Assembly (NCBI GenBank): GCA_900772705.1
Contig: CAAGRQ010000198.1
Span: forward strand, 1 to 14,784
Origin: Clostridia bacterium
GTDB taxonomy: Bacteria > Bacillota > Clostridia > Oscillospirales > Acutalibacteraceae
Reading direction: 5' to 3'
DNA: 14,784 nt
This document shows positions 1-6,488 of this stretch, piece by piece (position 1 is the stretch's first letter; the number at the start of each line of letters is the position of its first letter). Position numbers and translations under genes: made by a program. A model generated the notes under the pieces. The model searched no databases. It was not told where the DNA came from and saw nothing but the letters and a program-made list of their open reading frames with translations.

Positions 1-1
1 G

Positions 2-166
2 ACTAAGACAGTTGTTGTCCTGGATCACCACAGACGCGGCAGCGAAGTTATTGAGAATGCTGTACTTTCTTATGTAGAGCCGTATGCATTGACGAATGCC
101 ATAGATTTTGCTTCTTTCAAAACAATTCCTCCTTTAGTTTCAATCAGAAAAATACACATACCCTAG
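2..166 (+). CDS. GdpP-like DHH phosphodiesterase fragment (partial, chimeric 3' end)
   Basis: The frame beginning at base 2 reads into the window with no start codon. Its first 29 codons give VVVLDHHRRG followed by IENAVLSYVEPYA, which matches the DHH active-site region of GdpP/YybT cyclic-di-AMP phosphodiesterases. In that family DHH carries metal-binding Asp/His residues, and EPYA is normally followed by SST and about 300 more residues. Here the similarity stops at codon GCA (86-88). The frame then runs through unrelated sequence to TAG at 164-166. From about base 89 the DNA is instead the reverse complement of a well-formed gene start on the other strand. The fragment is therefore an internal piece of gdpP joined to foreign or inverted DNA, either by an assembly chimera at a contig end or a real rearrangement. 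The family assignment rests on only about 29 residues. Confidence 0.55.
   Translation, partial: TKTVVVLDHHRRGSEVIENAVLSYVEPYALTNAIDFASFKTIPPLVSIRKIHIP
70..120 (-). pseudogene. 5' end of an unidentified minus-strand gene, cut off at about base 89
   Basis: On the minus strand AAAGGAGG (128-135) lies 7 nt before a TTG start at 118-120. Translation gives MKEAKSMAFVNA, then YGST and a TAA at 70-72. The last residues come from the reverse strand of the GdpP fragment, so only about the first 11-12 codons are genuine. A strong promoter lies further upstream (183-211). Promoter, Shine-Dalgarno and start codon together argue that a real protein gene began here and was truncated at the junction. I do not recognise the N-terminal sequence. 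Confidence 0.45.
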
Positions 167-182
167 GTAAGTATATAACAAA

Positions 183-211
183 ATTATAGCACAAATTACC
201 AAACTAAGCAA
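183..211 (-). promoter_or_regulatory. Sigma-A promoter for the truncated minus-strand gene
   Basis: Read on the minus strand, TTGCTT (206-211) is followed after 17 nt by TATAAT (183-188). TG one base before the -10 box makes it an extended -10. Transcription would start near base 176, about 56 nt before the TTG start at 120. Confidence 0.6.
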
Positions 212-241
212 TAAAAAAATAAAATAATTACAGATTATACA

Positions 242-274
242 TAAAAGAAGAAAACCCCTGCACATGCAGAGGTT
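242..274 (-). terminator. Rho-independent terminator after pgcA and the 31-aa membrane gene
   Basis: On the minus strand AACCTCTGC pairs with GCAGGGGTT (arms 266-274 and 253-261, one mismatch), followed by a T-rich tail (about 242-252). It lies about 20 nt past the stop of the small membrane protein, so it ends that operon. Confidence 0.75.
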
Positions 275-292
275 CTCACAATCAAAATTATA

Positions 293-388
293 TCAGCCGA
301 ACAAAGCCACTATGCCTACCGTTATTCCGCTGAGAGCTATCAGTGCGGCGAGCACAATAGCGATGGCTCTCGTCCATTTTCTGTTCAT
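293..388 (-). CDS. 31-residue single-pass membrane protein
   Basis: ATG at 386-388 opens a 31-codon frame ending in TGA at 293-295. GAGGAAA, 8 nt upstream, is a good ribosome binding site and almost touches the pgcA stop (401-403), leaving a 12-nt gap. The product has a basic N-terminus (MNRKWTR) and then one hydrophobic helix (about residues 8-30, rich in A, I, V, L and G) ending at LFG. The layout is that of a small inner-membrane peptide, reminiscent in size and shape of Prli42-like or DUF4044-like microproteins, but no family-specific residues were recognised. It is co-transcribed with the phosphohexomutase and sits just before the shared terminator. Its size makes it easy for gene callers to miss. 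The function is unknown; the evidence for expression is the ribosome binding site, spacing and terminator. Confidence 0.6.
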   Translation of the reverse strand: MNRKWTRAIAIVLAALIALSGITVGIVALFG

Positions 389-400
389 TTATATTTCCTC

Positions 401-2116
401 TTATTTCATAAATTCATTTGCGGCGTCAATCAGTTTTGCAGCTATAAAATCTGCTTCCTCTCTGCTCTTGCCTACGGCAGTGATATACGCCTTAATCTTA
501 GGTTCGGTGCCGGAAGGACGCACTATAAGTTTATTCCCGTCGGTGAGTCCGTACGCAAGCACGTTCGACTTCGGAAGTTCGATTTTCTCATCTGCTCTGC
601 CATTTGCAAACACAGTCTTTGAAGCCTCGTAATCAGAAACGGAAACAACATCGTAACCTGCGATTTTACTCGGTGCATTTGTTCTGAGTCCGTCCATAAT
701 TGACGCCATCTTTTCCATACCCGAAGCTCCCTCAAAGGTATAGGACTCAACCACGTTTGCATAAAATCCAAACTCCTCGTAAAGAGACTCCATAACATCA
801 ACAAGATTCATATTCTTTGTCTTATAGTAAGCCGCCATTTCGCAGATAAGCATAGAGGCAACAACAGCGTCCTTATCCCTTGCGTGAGTGCCTGCAAGAT
901 AGCCGTAACTTTCCTCAAATCCCATAACAAAATCGCTTGCTCTGCCCTCGGCCTCAAGATTCGTAACAAGTTCGCCGATATACTTAAATCCCGTGAGCAA
1001 ATTCTTAAATTTGCAGTTATACTTCTTTGCGATAACCTCTGCCAAATCGGTGGAAACAAAAGACTTAACGGCAATCGAATTATCCGAGAGAAGTCCTTTT
1101 TCCTTTTTCTGCGAAAGGATGTAATTAAGAAGCATTGCTCCGACCTCGTTACCGCTCATAAGAACAAGTTTACCCGAATCATCGGGAACGGCTATACCCA
1201 CTCTGTCGCAGTCGGGGTCGGTGGCAAGGAGAATATCCGCACCGATTTTTTTATTCATCTCAAGTCCGAGTTCAAACACCTGCTTAATCTCGGGATTCGG
1301 AAAAGGACAGGTCGGAAAATTGCCGTCCGGTTTTTCCTGCTCGGGAACGACATAAACATTCTTAACGCCTATTCTGTCAAGAATTTTTCTGACCGGCTTA
1401 TTCCCCGTACCGTTAAGCGGAGTATAGATAACCTTAAGGTCGGCTTTTCTGACAATATCGGGATTTATGCACTGCTTTTGCACCTCGTCAAGAAATGATT
1501 CGATAAGTTTTTCGCCGATATATTCTATTTTGCCGTCAGAAAGAGCGAGATCAAAATCGACCTTTTTAATATCGGTGAAATAATCTACTTTTTTAATATA
1601 TTCATAAGTTTGAGCCGCCTCATCGTCGGTCATTTGATAACCCTTTGAATTATAGCACTTATAGCCGTTATACTTAGCAGGATTATGCGAAGCGGTAATG
1701 ATGATGCCGCCCGAGGCTTTCAGTTTACGAACGGCATAAGAAAGGCACGGTGTAGGTTCAAGTTCATCATAAATATAAACCTTAATTCCGTTAGCCGCCA
1801 AAATTTCGGCAGACTCCCTGCTGAAATAATCGCTCTTAATTCTGGAGTCATATCCGATTGCAACAGACGGCGAGTCACAGTTATCGTTCAGGTAATCCGC
1901 AAGTCCCTGAGTTGCTCTGCCGACAGTATACACATTCATTCGGTTTGTACCGGCGCCGATTACTCCTCTGAGTCCTGCCGTGCCGAATTCGAGAGAGCGA
2001 TAAAATCTGTCCAAAATCTCATCGTCATTGCCCCTGATATTTTCCAGTTCAACCTTGAGATCGGGGTCTGCATCGGCTTTTTCAAGCCATTCGTCATACA
2101 GCGCATTAATATCCAT
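401..2116 (-). CDS. pgcA: Phospho-sugar mutase (alpha-phosphoglucomutase/phosphomannomutase family)
   Basis: This cytosolic enzyme moves phosphate between C1 and C6 of hexoses, typically glucose-1-P and glucose-6-P, feeding glycan, glycolipid and glycogen synthesis. The 571-residue length fits the long Firmicutes PgcA-type mutases (about 565-580). Visible motifs in order are GTAGLRG (45-51), the active-site loop TASHNP (141-146, phospho-serine Ser143), the metal loop DPDCDR (300-305), the sugar-binding loop GFEESYGY (399-406) and the phosphate-binding loop RPSGTEPK (533-540). All four domains appear intact. The start is set by GGAGG 7 nt upstream of ATG. The gene has its own promoter, divergent from the yifB promoter, and a 31-aa membrane gene follows within 12 nt. 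Whether glucose or mannose phosphate is preferred cannot be read from the sequence, so the symbol pgcA is by family resemblance to Bacillus. Confidence 0.93.
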   Translation of the reverse strand: MDINALYDEWLEKADADPDLKVELENIRGNDDEILDRFYRSLEFGTAGLRGVIGAGTNRMNVYTVGRATQGLADYLNDNCDSPSVAIGYDSRIKSDYFSRESAEILAANGIKVYIYDELEPTPCLSYAVRKLKASGGIIITASHNPAKYNGYKCYNSKGYQMTDDEAAQTYEYIKKVDYFTDIKKVDFDLALSDGKIEYIGEKLIESFLDEVQKQCINPDIVRKADLKVIYTPLNGTGNKPVRKILDRIGVKNVYVVPEQEKPDGNFPTCPFPNPEIKQVFELGLEMNKKIGADILLATDPDCDRVGIAVPDDSGKLVLMSGNEVGAMLLNYILSQKKEKGLLSDNSIAVKSFVSTDLAEVIAKKYNCKFKNLLTGFKYIGELVTNLEAEGRASDFVMGFEESYGYLAGTHARDKDAVVASMLICEMAAYYKTKNMNLVDVMESLYEEFGFYANVVESYTFEGASGMEKMASIMDGLRTNAPSKIAGYDVVSVSDYEASKTVFANGRADEKIELPKSNVLAYGLTDGNKLIVRPSGTEPKIKAYITAVGKSREEADFIAAKLIDAANEFMK

Positions 2117-2164
2117 AAAAATTCCTCCGCAAATGATTACAATCTGTAAATTTACTATGCTTAT

Positions 2165-2193
2165 ATTTTAAGCCTAATATTGTCTATTGTCAA
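2165..2193 (-). promoter_or_regulatory. Promoter of pgcA, -35 overlapping the yifB promoter
   Basis: On the minus strand TTGACA (2188-2193) is 17 nt from TAAAAT (2165-2170), a near-consensus sigma-A promoter about 50 nt before the pgcA start. Five of its six -35 bases are shared with the -35 box of the divergent yifB promoter. Confidence 0.65.
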
Positions 2194-2215
2194 TACGGCA
2201 TATTTTATGTATAAT
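2187..2215 (+). promoter_or_regulatory. Promoter of yifB
   Basis: TTGTCA (2187-2192) is followed by a 17-nt spacer and a perfect TATAAT (2210-2215), giving transcription from about 2222. Its position downstream of the earliest in-frame codon (2180) rules that codon out as the yifB start. Confidence 0.7.
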
Positions 2216-2290
2216 GTAGGAAAAGAGAAATTATGCGTAAAAACAAACGCATTATATTTATTTGAGCGAGCGAGAGCCGAGGATGAAGAT

Positions 2291-3814
2291 ATGTTTGCAA
2301 AGGTAAAAAGCGAGGGAGTATTCGGCATAGACAGTTTTAATGTCGAGGTCGAGGCGGATTTAAGTTCGGGCATGCCGAGATTCGATTTGGTCGGACTTCC
2401 CGACGCCGCCGTAAAAGAGAGCCGAGAAAGAGTAAGGGCGTCAATAAAAAACTGCAATTACAAATTTCCCATATCAAGAATCACGGTAAATATAGCCCCT
2501 GCCGACATAAAAAAAGAGGGAGCAATATACGATTTGCCGATACTCATCGCCATACTTAAAGCAAGCGGTCAGATAAAGGCGAATACCGACAACTGTGCAT
2601 TCATAGGCGAACTGTCCCTCGACGGCGAAATAAGAAAAGCAAACGGCGTACTGCCCATGGTAAAGAAAGCCAAGGAGAGCGGAATAAAAGCTATATTTGT
2701 GCCGTACCAAAATGCGGGAGAAGCAAGCGTAATCGACGGAATAGACATTCTGCCGGCAAAAACCATTACCGAAATAGCCGACCATTTGCACGGTCTGAAA
2801 CCGATTGAGCCGACTTCTCACGAGATAGACGAGAGTGAAATGCTCACCGACGAGCTCGACTTTGCCGATGTAAGAGGACAGGAACAGGTGAAAAGAGCGG
2901 TGGAGATAGCCGCCGCAGGTTCGCACAACATATTAATGATAGGCCCTCCCGGCACGGGCAAGTCTATGATAGCAAAAAGAATAGGCTCAATTCTGCCCGA
3001 TATGACCATGCAGGAGAAAATCGAGACGACGGAAATATACTCCGTTGCAGGCAAAATCCCCGAAAATGTAAAATTAATTTCAAAGAGACCGTTCAGAAGT
3101 CCGCACCACACCATATCGGCGCAAGGCTTAACCGGCGGAGGCACAAAACTTTTACCGGGCGAAATCAGTCTGGCGCACAACGGCGTACTGTTTATGGATG
3201 AATTTCCCGAATTCGACAGACGAACAAAGGAGTCGCTTCGTCAGCCGCTTGAGGACGGAACGGTAACAATATCCAGAGCGGGCGGTTCAGTATCTTACCC
3301 TGCCAACCTTATGGTAGTTGCGGCTATGAATCCGTGTCCGTGCGGCTATCTCAGCCACCCAACGAGAGAATGCACCTGCTCCGACGCCGCAAAACGCAGA
3401 TACAAGGACAAAATATCGGGTCCGCTTCTTGATCGAATGGACATTCATATTGAGGTTCAAAATGTAGAATACGAAACCATATCGGGCAAAGAAAAAGCGG
3501 AAAGTTCCTCGGAAATAAAAAAGAGAGTAAACAAAGCAAGAGAAATTCAGCGCAAGAGATTTGAGGGTACGGACATAAGCAGTAACGCAAAGATGACACC
3601 GTCGGCAACGCAGAAATACTGCACCATGACCGATGAGGCAAATTTGCTGATGAAAACCAGTTTTGAACGACTGGGAATGTCCGGCAGAGCATACGACAAA
3701 ATACTGAGAATCGCACGAACCATAGCAGACCTTGACGAAAAGGAAAACATAGAATTCGAGCATATTGCCGAAGCACTGCAATACAGAGCGCTTGACCGCA
3801 AATATTGGGAATAA
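2291..3814 (+). CDS. yifB: YifB/ComM-family Mg-chelatase-like AAA+ ATPase
   Basis: This 507-residue protein belongs to the ComM/YifB family. In naturally competent bacteria ComM is a hexameric branch-migration helicase acting in recombination; in most Firmicutes the role is untested. The N-terminal LonC-like domain begins with MFAKVKSEGVFGID and contains FDLVGLPDAAVKESRERV (about 32-49). The AAA+ core shows Walker A GPPGTGKS (218-225), Walker B VLFMDE (299-304), a Cys cluster CPCGY...ECTC (349-363) typical of the family, and GPLLDRMDIHIEV (377-389). The ATG at 2291 is chosen because GAGG (2279-2282) lies 8 nt upstream, the family starts at this point, and the promoter covers the longer in-frame extension to 2180. 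The gene stands alone, without an adjacent dprA or topA in view, and no terminator is apparent before the next promoter. Confidence 0.93.
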   Translation: MFAKVKSEGVFGIDSFNVEVEADLSSGMPRFDLVGLPDAAVKESRERVRASIKNCNYKFPISRITVNIAPADIKKEGAIYDLPILIAILKASGQIKANTDNCAFIGELSLDGEIRKANGVLPMVKKAKESGIKAIFVPYQNAGEASVIDGIDILPAKTITEIADHLHGLKPIEPTSHEIDESEMLTDELDFADVRGQEQVKRAVEIAAAGSHNILMIGPPGTGKSMIAKRIGSILPDMTMQEKIETTEIYSVAGKIPENVKLISKRPFRSPHHTISAQGLTGGGTKLLPGEISLAHNGVLFMDEFPEFDRRTKESLRQPLEDGTVTISRAGGSVSYPANLMVVAAMNPCPCGYLSHPTRECTCSDAAKRRYKDKISGPLLDRMDIHIEVQNVEYETISGKEKAESSSEIKKRVNKAREIQRKRFEGTDISSNAKMTPSATQKYCTMTDEANLLMKTSFERLGMSGRAYDKILRIARTIADLDEKENIEFEHIAEALQYRALDRKYWE

Positions 3815-3821
3815 AAAATCA

Positions 3822-3850
3822 TTGACTTTTACTTTTTTCGGTATTATAAT
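3822..3850 (+). promoter_or_regulatory. Promoter of the riboswitch-oadB-oadG unit
   Basis: TTGACT (3822-3827), a 17-nt spacer and TATAAT (3845-3850) form a near-consensus sigma-A promoter only 8 bp past the yifB stop codon. The predicted start near 3857 falls just before the aptamer. Confidence 0.75.
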
Positions 3851-3858
3851 ATCTACGA

Positions 3859-3956
3859 AAAAAGGGAGTAGTTAGCATTCATATGAGTGTTGTGCAGGTC
3901 GTCAATACGGGAAAACCCGGTCTGCACCGTACCGATAGGTTATAACGAGACTTTTA
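3859..3956 (+). ncRNA. yybP-ykoY-type (manganese) riboswitch aptamer
   Basis: The leader carries the conserved landmarks of the yybP-ykoY family in the right order. AAAGGGAGTAG (3861-3871) is followed by a small hairpin GCATTC/GAGTGT (3875-3890). GTCGTCA (3898-3904) then lies inside a long arm closed by GTGCAG/CTGCAC (3892-3897 and 3922-3927) with inner stem CGGG-AAAA-CCCG (3908-3919). The 3' conserved AACGAGACTTTT (3944-3955) pairs with the 5' AAAAG to form P1. In this family Mn2+ docks two RNA legs and normally switches on exporters. Here the P1 3' strand is also the 5' arm of the downstream terminator, so ligand binding would prevent termination (an ON switch). The assignment is by recalled consensus, not a covariance search. 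Confidence 0.8.
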
Positions 3957-3987
3957 TCATTTTTGATGATAAGAGCCTCGTTTTTTA
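3944..3987 (+). terminator. Intrinsic terminator of the riboswitch expression platform
   Basis: AACGAG (3944-3949) pairs with CTCGTT (3977-3982) and CTTTTATCAT (3951-3960) with ATGATAAGAG (3966-3975), separated by a single A/C mismatch and followed by a T run. The hairpin lies 35 nt before the oadB-like gene. Its 5' arm overlaps the aptamer P1 strand, so the two folds exclude each other. Confidence 0.8.
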
Positions 3988-4021
3988 TTTTATAACAAAC
4001 TAAGTGAAAAAGGAGAAAATT

Positions 4022-5179
4022 ATGCAAACACTGTTACTCAAAGCGTCCGTTTTCGGACAATTTGCGGATTTGTTTTCAAACTTCGGCGAAGTCAAATGGC
4101 AAATGGTTCTGATGTGGGCGGTAGGCGGATTGCTTGTCTATTTGGCAATCGCAAAGGAAATGGAGCCGACATTATTACTGCCAATGGGCTTCGGCACAAT
4201 TTTGGTAAACCTGCCGTGGTCGGGAGCAATCACTCAACCCGGTGCGAAGGCGGGACCCATTGATGTTCTGTTCAACGCCGGAATAGCAAACGAATTGTTT
4301 CCGCTTTTGCTGTTTATAGGAATAGGAGCGATGATTGACTTCGGACCTCTGCTTAAAAACCCGTGGCTGATGCTTTTCGGTGCGGCGGCGCAGTTCGGAA
4401 TTTTCTTTACGTTCTTTGTTGCAAGCTTTTTCTTTGACGTAAACGATGCGGCGTCAATCGCCATCATAGGTGCGGCAGACGGACCGACCTCGATTTTTGT
4501 GGCAAACGAATTAAACTCAAAATACTTAGGTGCGATTATGGTTGCGGCTTACTCATATATGGCTCTCGTACCGATAGTTCAGCCGCCCGTTATAAAGGCT
4601 GTAACAACAAAAAAAGAACGCCTTATCCGAATGAAATATTCCGCAGGCGATGTATCAAAAACCACAAAGATACTCTTCCCCATAGTTGTTACCGTTATCG
4701 CAGGACTCGTTGCGCCGAAATCGGTGGCGCTCGTAGGCTTTCTTATGTTCGGCAACTTAATCAGGGAATGCGGCGTACTCAACAACCTTTCCGAAACGGC
4801 ACAAAATTCATTCGCTAACATTATTACAATTCTGCTCGGAATCACCGTATCGGGTCAGATGAACTACAAATCCTTTGTTCAGTGGGATACAATTCTTATT
4901 CTTTTCCTCGGACTGATAGCGTTTGTATTTGATACGGTAGGCGGCGTTATGTTCGCCAAATTCTTAAACCTTTTCCTGCCCAAGGACAAAAAAATAAATC
5001 CCATGATAGGTGCGGCAGGCATATCCGCCTTTCCTATGAGCGGCCGTGTAGTAAACCAAATGGGACTCAAAGAGGACAATCAAAACTTTCTTCTTATGCA
5101 ATCAATCAGCGTTAATGTTTCGGGTCAAATCGCATCTGTTATCGCAGGCGGCTTAATCCTGACATTGGTAACAAAGTAA
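4022..5179 (+). CDS. OadB/GcdB-like sodium-decarboxylase beta-subunit family membrane protein
   Basis: This 385-residue polytopic membrane protein belongs to the beta-subunit family of Na+-translocating decarboxylases (OadB, GcdB, MmdB), which couple decarboxylation of a biotin-bound carboxyl to Na+ export. Family marks include LPMGFGTILVNLP (about 53-65), GIGAMIDFGPLL (about 100-111), GAADGPTSIFVANELN (150-165, with the Na+-site Asp153), VQPPVIKAV (186-194) and SAFPMSGRVVNQMG (335-348). ATG at 4022 has AGGAG 6 nt upstream; the GTG at 4004 has no such site. The next gene encodes an OadG-like partner, but no biotin carrier or carboxyltransferase alpha subunit is present. The gene is preceded by a yybP-ykoY-type riboswitch, which normally controls Mn2+/cation exporters. 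I infer it may act as a cation transporter rather than a decarboxylase subunit; the family assignment itself is secure. Confidence 0.88.
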   Translation: MQTLLLKASVFGQFADLFSNFGEVKWQMVLMWAVGGLLVYLAIAKEMEPTLLLPMGFGTILVNLPWSGAITQPGAKAGPIDVLFNAGIANELFPLLLFIGIGAMIDFGPLLKNPWLMLFGAAAQFGIFFTFFVASFFFDVNDAASIAIIGAADGPTSIFVANELNSKYLGAIMVAAYSYMALVPIVQPPVIKAVTTKKERLIRMKYSAGDVSKTTKILFPIVVTVIAGLVAPKSVALVGFLMFGNLIRECGVLNNLSETAQNSFANIITILLGITVSGQMNYKSFVQWDTILILFLGLIAFVFDTVGGVMFAKFLNLFLPKDKKINPMIGAAGISAFPMSGRVVNQMGLKEDNQNFLLMQSISVNVSGQIASVIAGGLILTLVTK

Positions 5180-5194
5180 GGAGGCAAGAAAATT

Positions 5195-5374
5195 ATGTTA
5201 AATTCTTTTATACTTCTCTTCATGAGCCTCGGTGCGGCAATCAACACACTTAGCTGGAAAGCCTCGCTTCCCATTGTTTTTTACGGAATGGCAGGCATAT
5301 TTATAGTAATAGGTGTAATCGTGCTCGTTACATATCTGCTCAACAAAATAACTTCCGGCAAAGGCAAAAAGTAA
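5195..5374 (+). CDS. OadG-like small membrane subunit
   Basis: This 59-residue protein starts at ATG 5195 with AAGGAGG (5178-5184) upstream, 15 nt past the oadB-like stop, so the two genes are co-transcribed. It has a hydrophobic N-terminal stretch (about 4-17) and a C-terminal membrane helix GMAGIFIVIGVIVLVTYLLN (31-50), then a basic tail KITSGKGKK. The second helix resembles OadG gamma subunits of Na+ pumps, which hold the beta subunit in its complex. It lacks the long Pro/Ala-rich, zinc-binding His tail of classical OadG. Small OadG-related partners of OadB-like transporters are known to be annotated as such. The assignment rests on helix pattern, size and gene order. A terminator follows directly. 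Confidence 0.72.
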   Translation: MLNSFILLFMSLGAAINTLSWKASLPIVFYGMAGIFIVIGVIVLVTYLLNKITSGKGKK

Positions 5375-5394
5375 ATCACGATAAAACAAAAACA

Positions 5395-5436
5395 AAATCC
5401 ACGATTGTCCCTCAAAGGTGACATCGTGGATTTTTT
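5395..5436. terminator. Bidirectional terminator between oadG-like and the solute-binding protein gene
   Basis: AAATCCACGAT (5395-5405) pairs with ATCGTGGATTT (5423-5433), extended by GTC/GAC. Six Ts follow on the plus strand and a T-rich run follows on the minus strand. It therefore ends both convergent units. Confidence 0.85.
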
Positions 5437-5449
5437 ATACACTGTTATA

Positions 5450-6301
5450 TTACTTTTTATCGGTCTCGGGTTCATAAGAAAATGACGAAGCGTTGTAGCC
5501 GAAATACTTTTCGACAAGAGGTGTAAAGGTGTCGCCGTCGCCATAGCTTTCGCTCTTCATTTCATAAATCGCATCATTGATTGAATCCTTCCAACCGCTG
5601 TTTTTTGCACAGGCAATTACATATTCAATCTTGTCGAGTTCGCCGTCAAGAACCGTGTCACCTTCTCTGCCGAGAGGAGAATATGAAAACTCATCGGTTA
5701 CCACTGCGTCAACCTCACCCGAATCAAGTTTAGCGACGGCATCGTTAATATCATCAAACTGTGTTACCGAAGCGCAAGCGTTATAAATCGTCTCGTTTTT
5801 CTCAAATGCCGAGCGGGCGGCTGAGGAAGCAAGTGCTATCTTCTTCCCTGAAAAATCGGCGTAATTCTTAACTTTTCCGTCTTTTGTAACGGTGATAACT
5901 CTGTCGGTTATAATCGGCTCGCTGTAGGAGTAATTCTGATTAAATGTTCCGTCATTTTTTCTGACGGCACCCATAAGAAGGCAGGCACTGTACTCTTTTC
6001 CCGAACCGTCGACAAAGCCGCCGTCCTCTTCGAGAATATAGTCGCTGTCTACCTTTTCAAATCTGTATGATTTAAGGTCGCCCTTAACGCTGTCGAATAT
6101 ATTACTCCACAAATCGGGCATAAAACCCGCTGCGTTTCCGTCATTAACCGAATAAATAAACGGTTCAACTTCCTCGGTATATCCGATAACAGCAACGGTA
6201 TCGCTGTATTTTTCGTTATTTTTTGACGAACAGCCGGCAAAACAGCACGCAATCAAAGCAACAGCGGTAAAAACAGATAAAATTTTCTTAAATGATTTCA
6301 T
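5450..6301 (-). CDS. Solute-binding lipoprotein of an ABC transporter (SBP_bac_3-like, amino-acid type)
   Basis: This 283-residue secreted lipoprotein has an N-terminal signal MKSFKK plus hydrophobic core (7-20) and a lipobox ending at Cys24 (FAGC). The mature part follows the plan of family-3 periplasmic binding proteins, which capture polar amino acids for ABC importers. Visible segments are EPFIYSVNDG..AGFMPDLW, the YSEPIITDRVITVTK strand, the hinge segment DFSGKKIALASSAARSAFEKN, and INDAVAKLDSGEVDAVVTDE. The start has GGAGG 8 nt upstream. No permease or ATPase gene adjoins it, so it is an orphan that may serve a distant transporter or act as a sensor. The motifs are weaker than in typical members, so the ligand cannot be guessed. 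Confidence 0.8.
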   Translation of the reverse strand: MKSFKKILSVFTAVALIACCFAGCSSKNNEKYSDTVAVIGYTEEVEPFIYSVNDGNAAGFMPDLWSNIFDSVKGDLKSYRFEKVDSDYILEEDGGFVDGSGKEYSACLLMGAVRKNDGTFNQNYSYSEPIITDRVITVTKDGKVKNYADFSGKKIALASSAARSAFEKNETIYNACASVTQFDDINDAVAKLDSGEVDAVVTDEFSYSPLGREGDTVLDGELDKIEYVIACAKNSGWKDSINDAIYEMKSESYGDGDTFTPLVEKYFGYNASSFSYEPETDKK

Positions 6302-6331
6302 AGTACTTTCCTCCGAATATCATAAATTAAG

Positions 6332-6358
6332 TTTATAACACAGAGTTCTCAAAGTCAA
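6332..6358 (-). promoter_or_regulatory. Possible promoter of the solute-binding protein gene
   Basis: On the minus strand TTGACT (6353-6358) precedes TATAAA (6332-6337) with a 15-nt spacer, shorter than ideal; TAAACT two bases on gives 17 nt but a poorer -10. It lies about 30 nt upstream of the start codon. Confidence 0.4.
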
Positions 6359-6425
6359 GTAATAAAAATCAGACTGCCGATAAAAGCCGCTAAACGCACC
6401 TGCAAAATAAAATACACACTGGTCA

Positions 6426-6454
6426 TTGACATAAAAAGAAAAAAGGTATAAAAT
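6426..6454 (+). promoter_or_regulatory. Promoter of the ilvA-ridA operon
   Basis: A consensus TTGACA (6426-6431) is followed after 17 nt by TAAAAT (6449-6454). Transcription near 6461 leaves a leader of under 30 nt, too short for a T-box or leader-peptide attenuator. Confidence 0.65.
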
Positions 6455-6488
6455 ATTTTAGAATTTTACAGATTAGAGGAACAGACAT

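Noticed and set aside
884..1498. A 204-codon plus-strand frame inside pgcA
   Set aside because: It is antisense to conserved active-site regions of the phosphohexomutase and has no start signals.
2180..2290. Longer N-terminus for the yifB protein
   Set aside because: The first part of this extension contains the promoter, and the family N-terminus and ribosome binding site both point to ATG 2291.
4004..4021. GTG at 4004 as the oadB-like start
   Set aside because: AGGAG at 4011-4015 lies downstream of it and is ideally placed for ATG 4022.
6461..6488. T-box or leader-peptide attenuator before ilvA
   Set aside because: The space between the promoter and start codon is under 30 nt and contains no hairpin or terminator.
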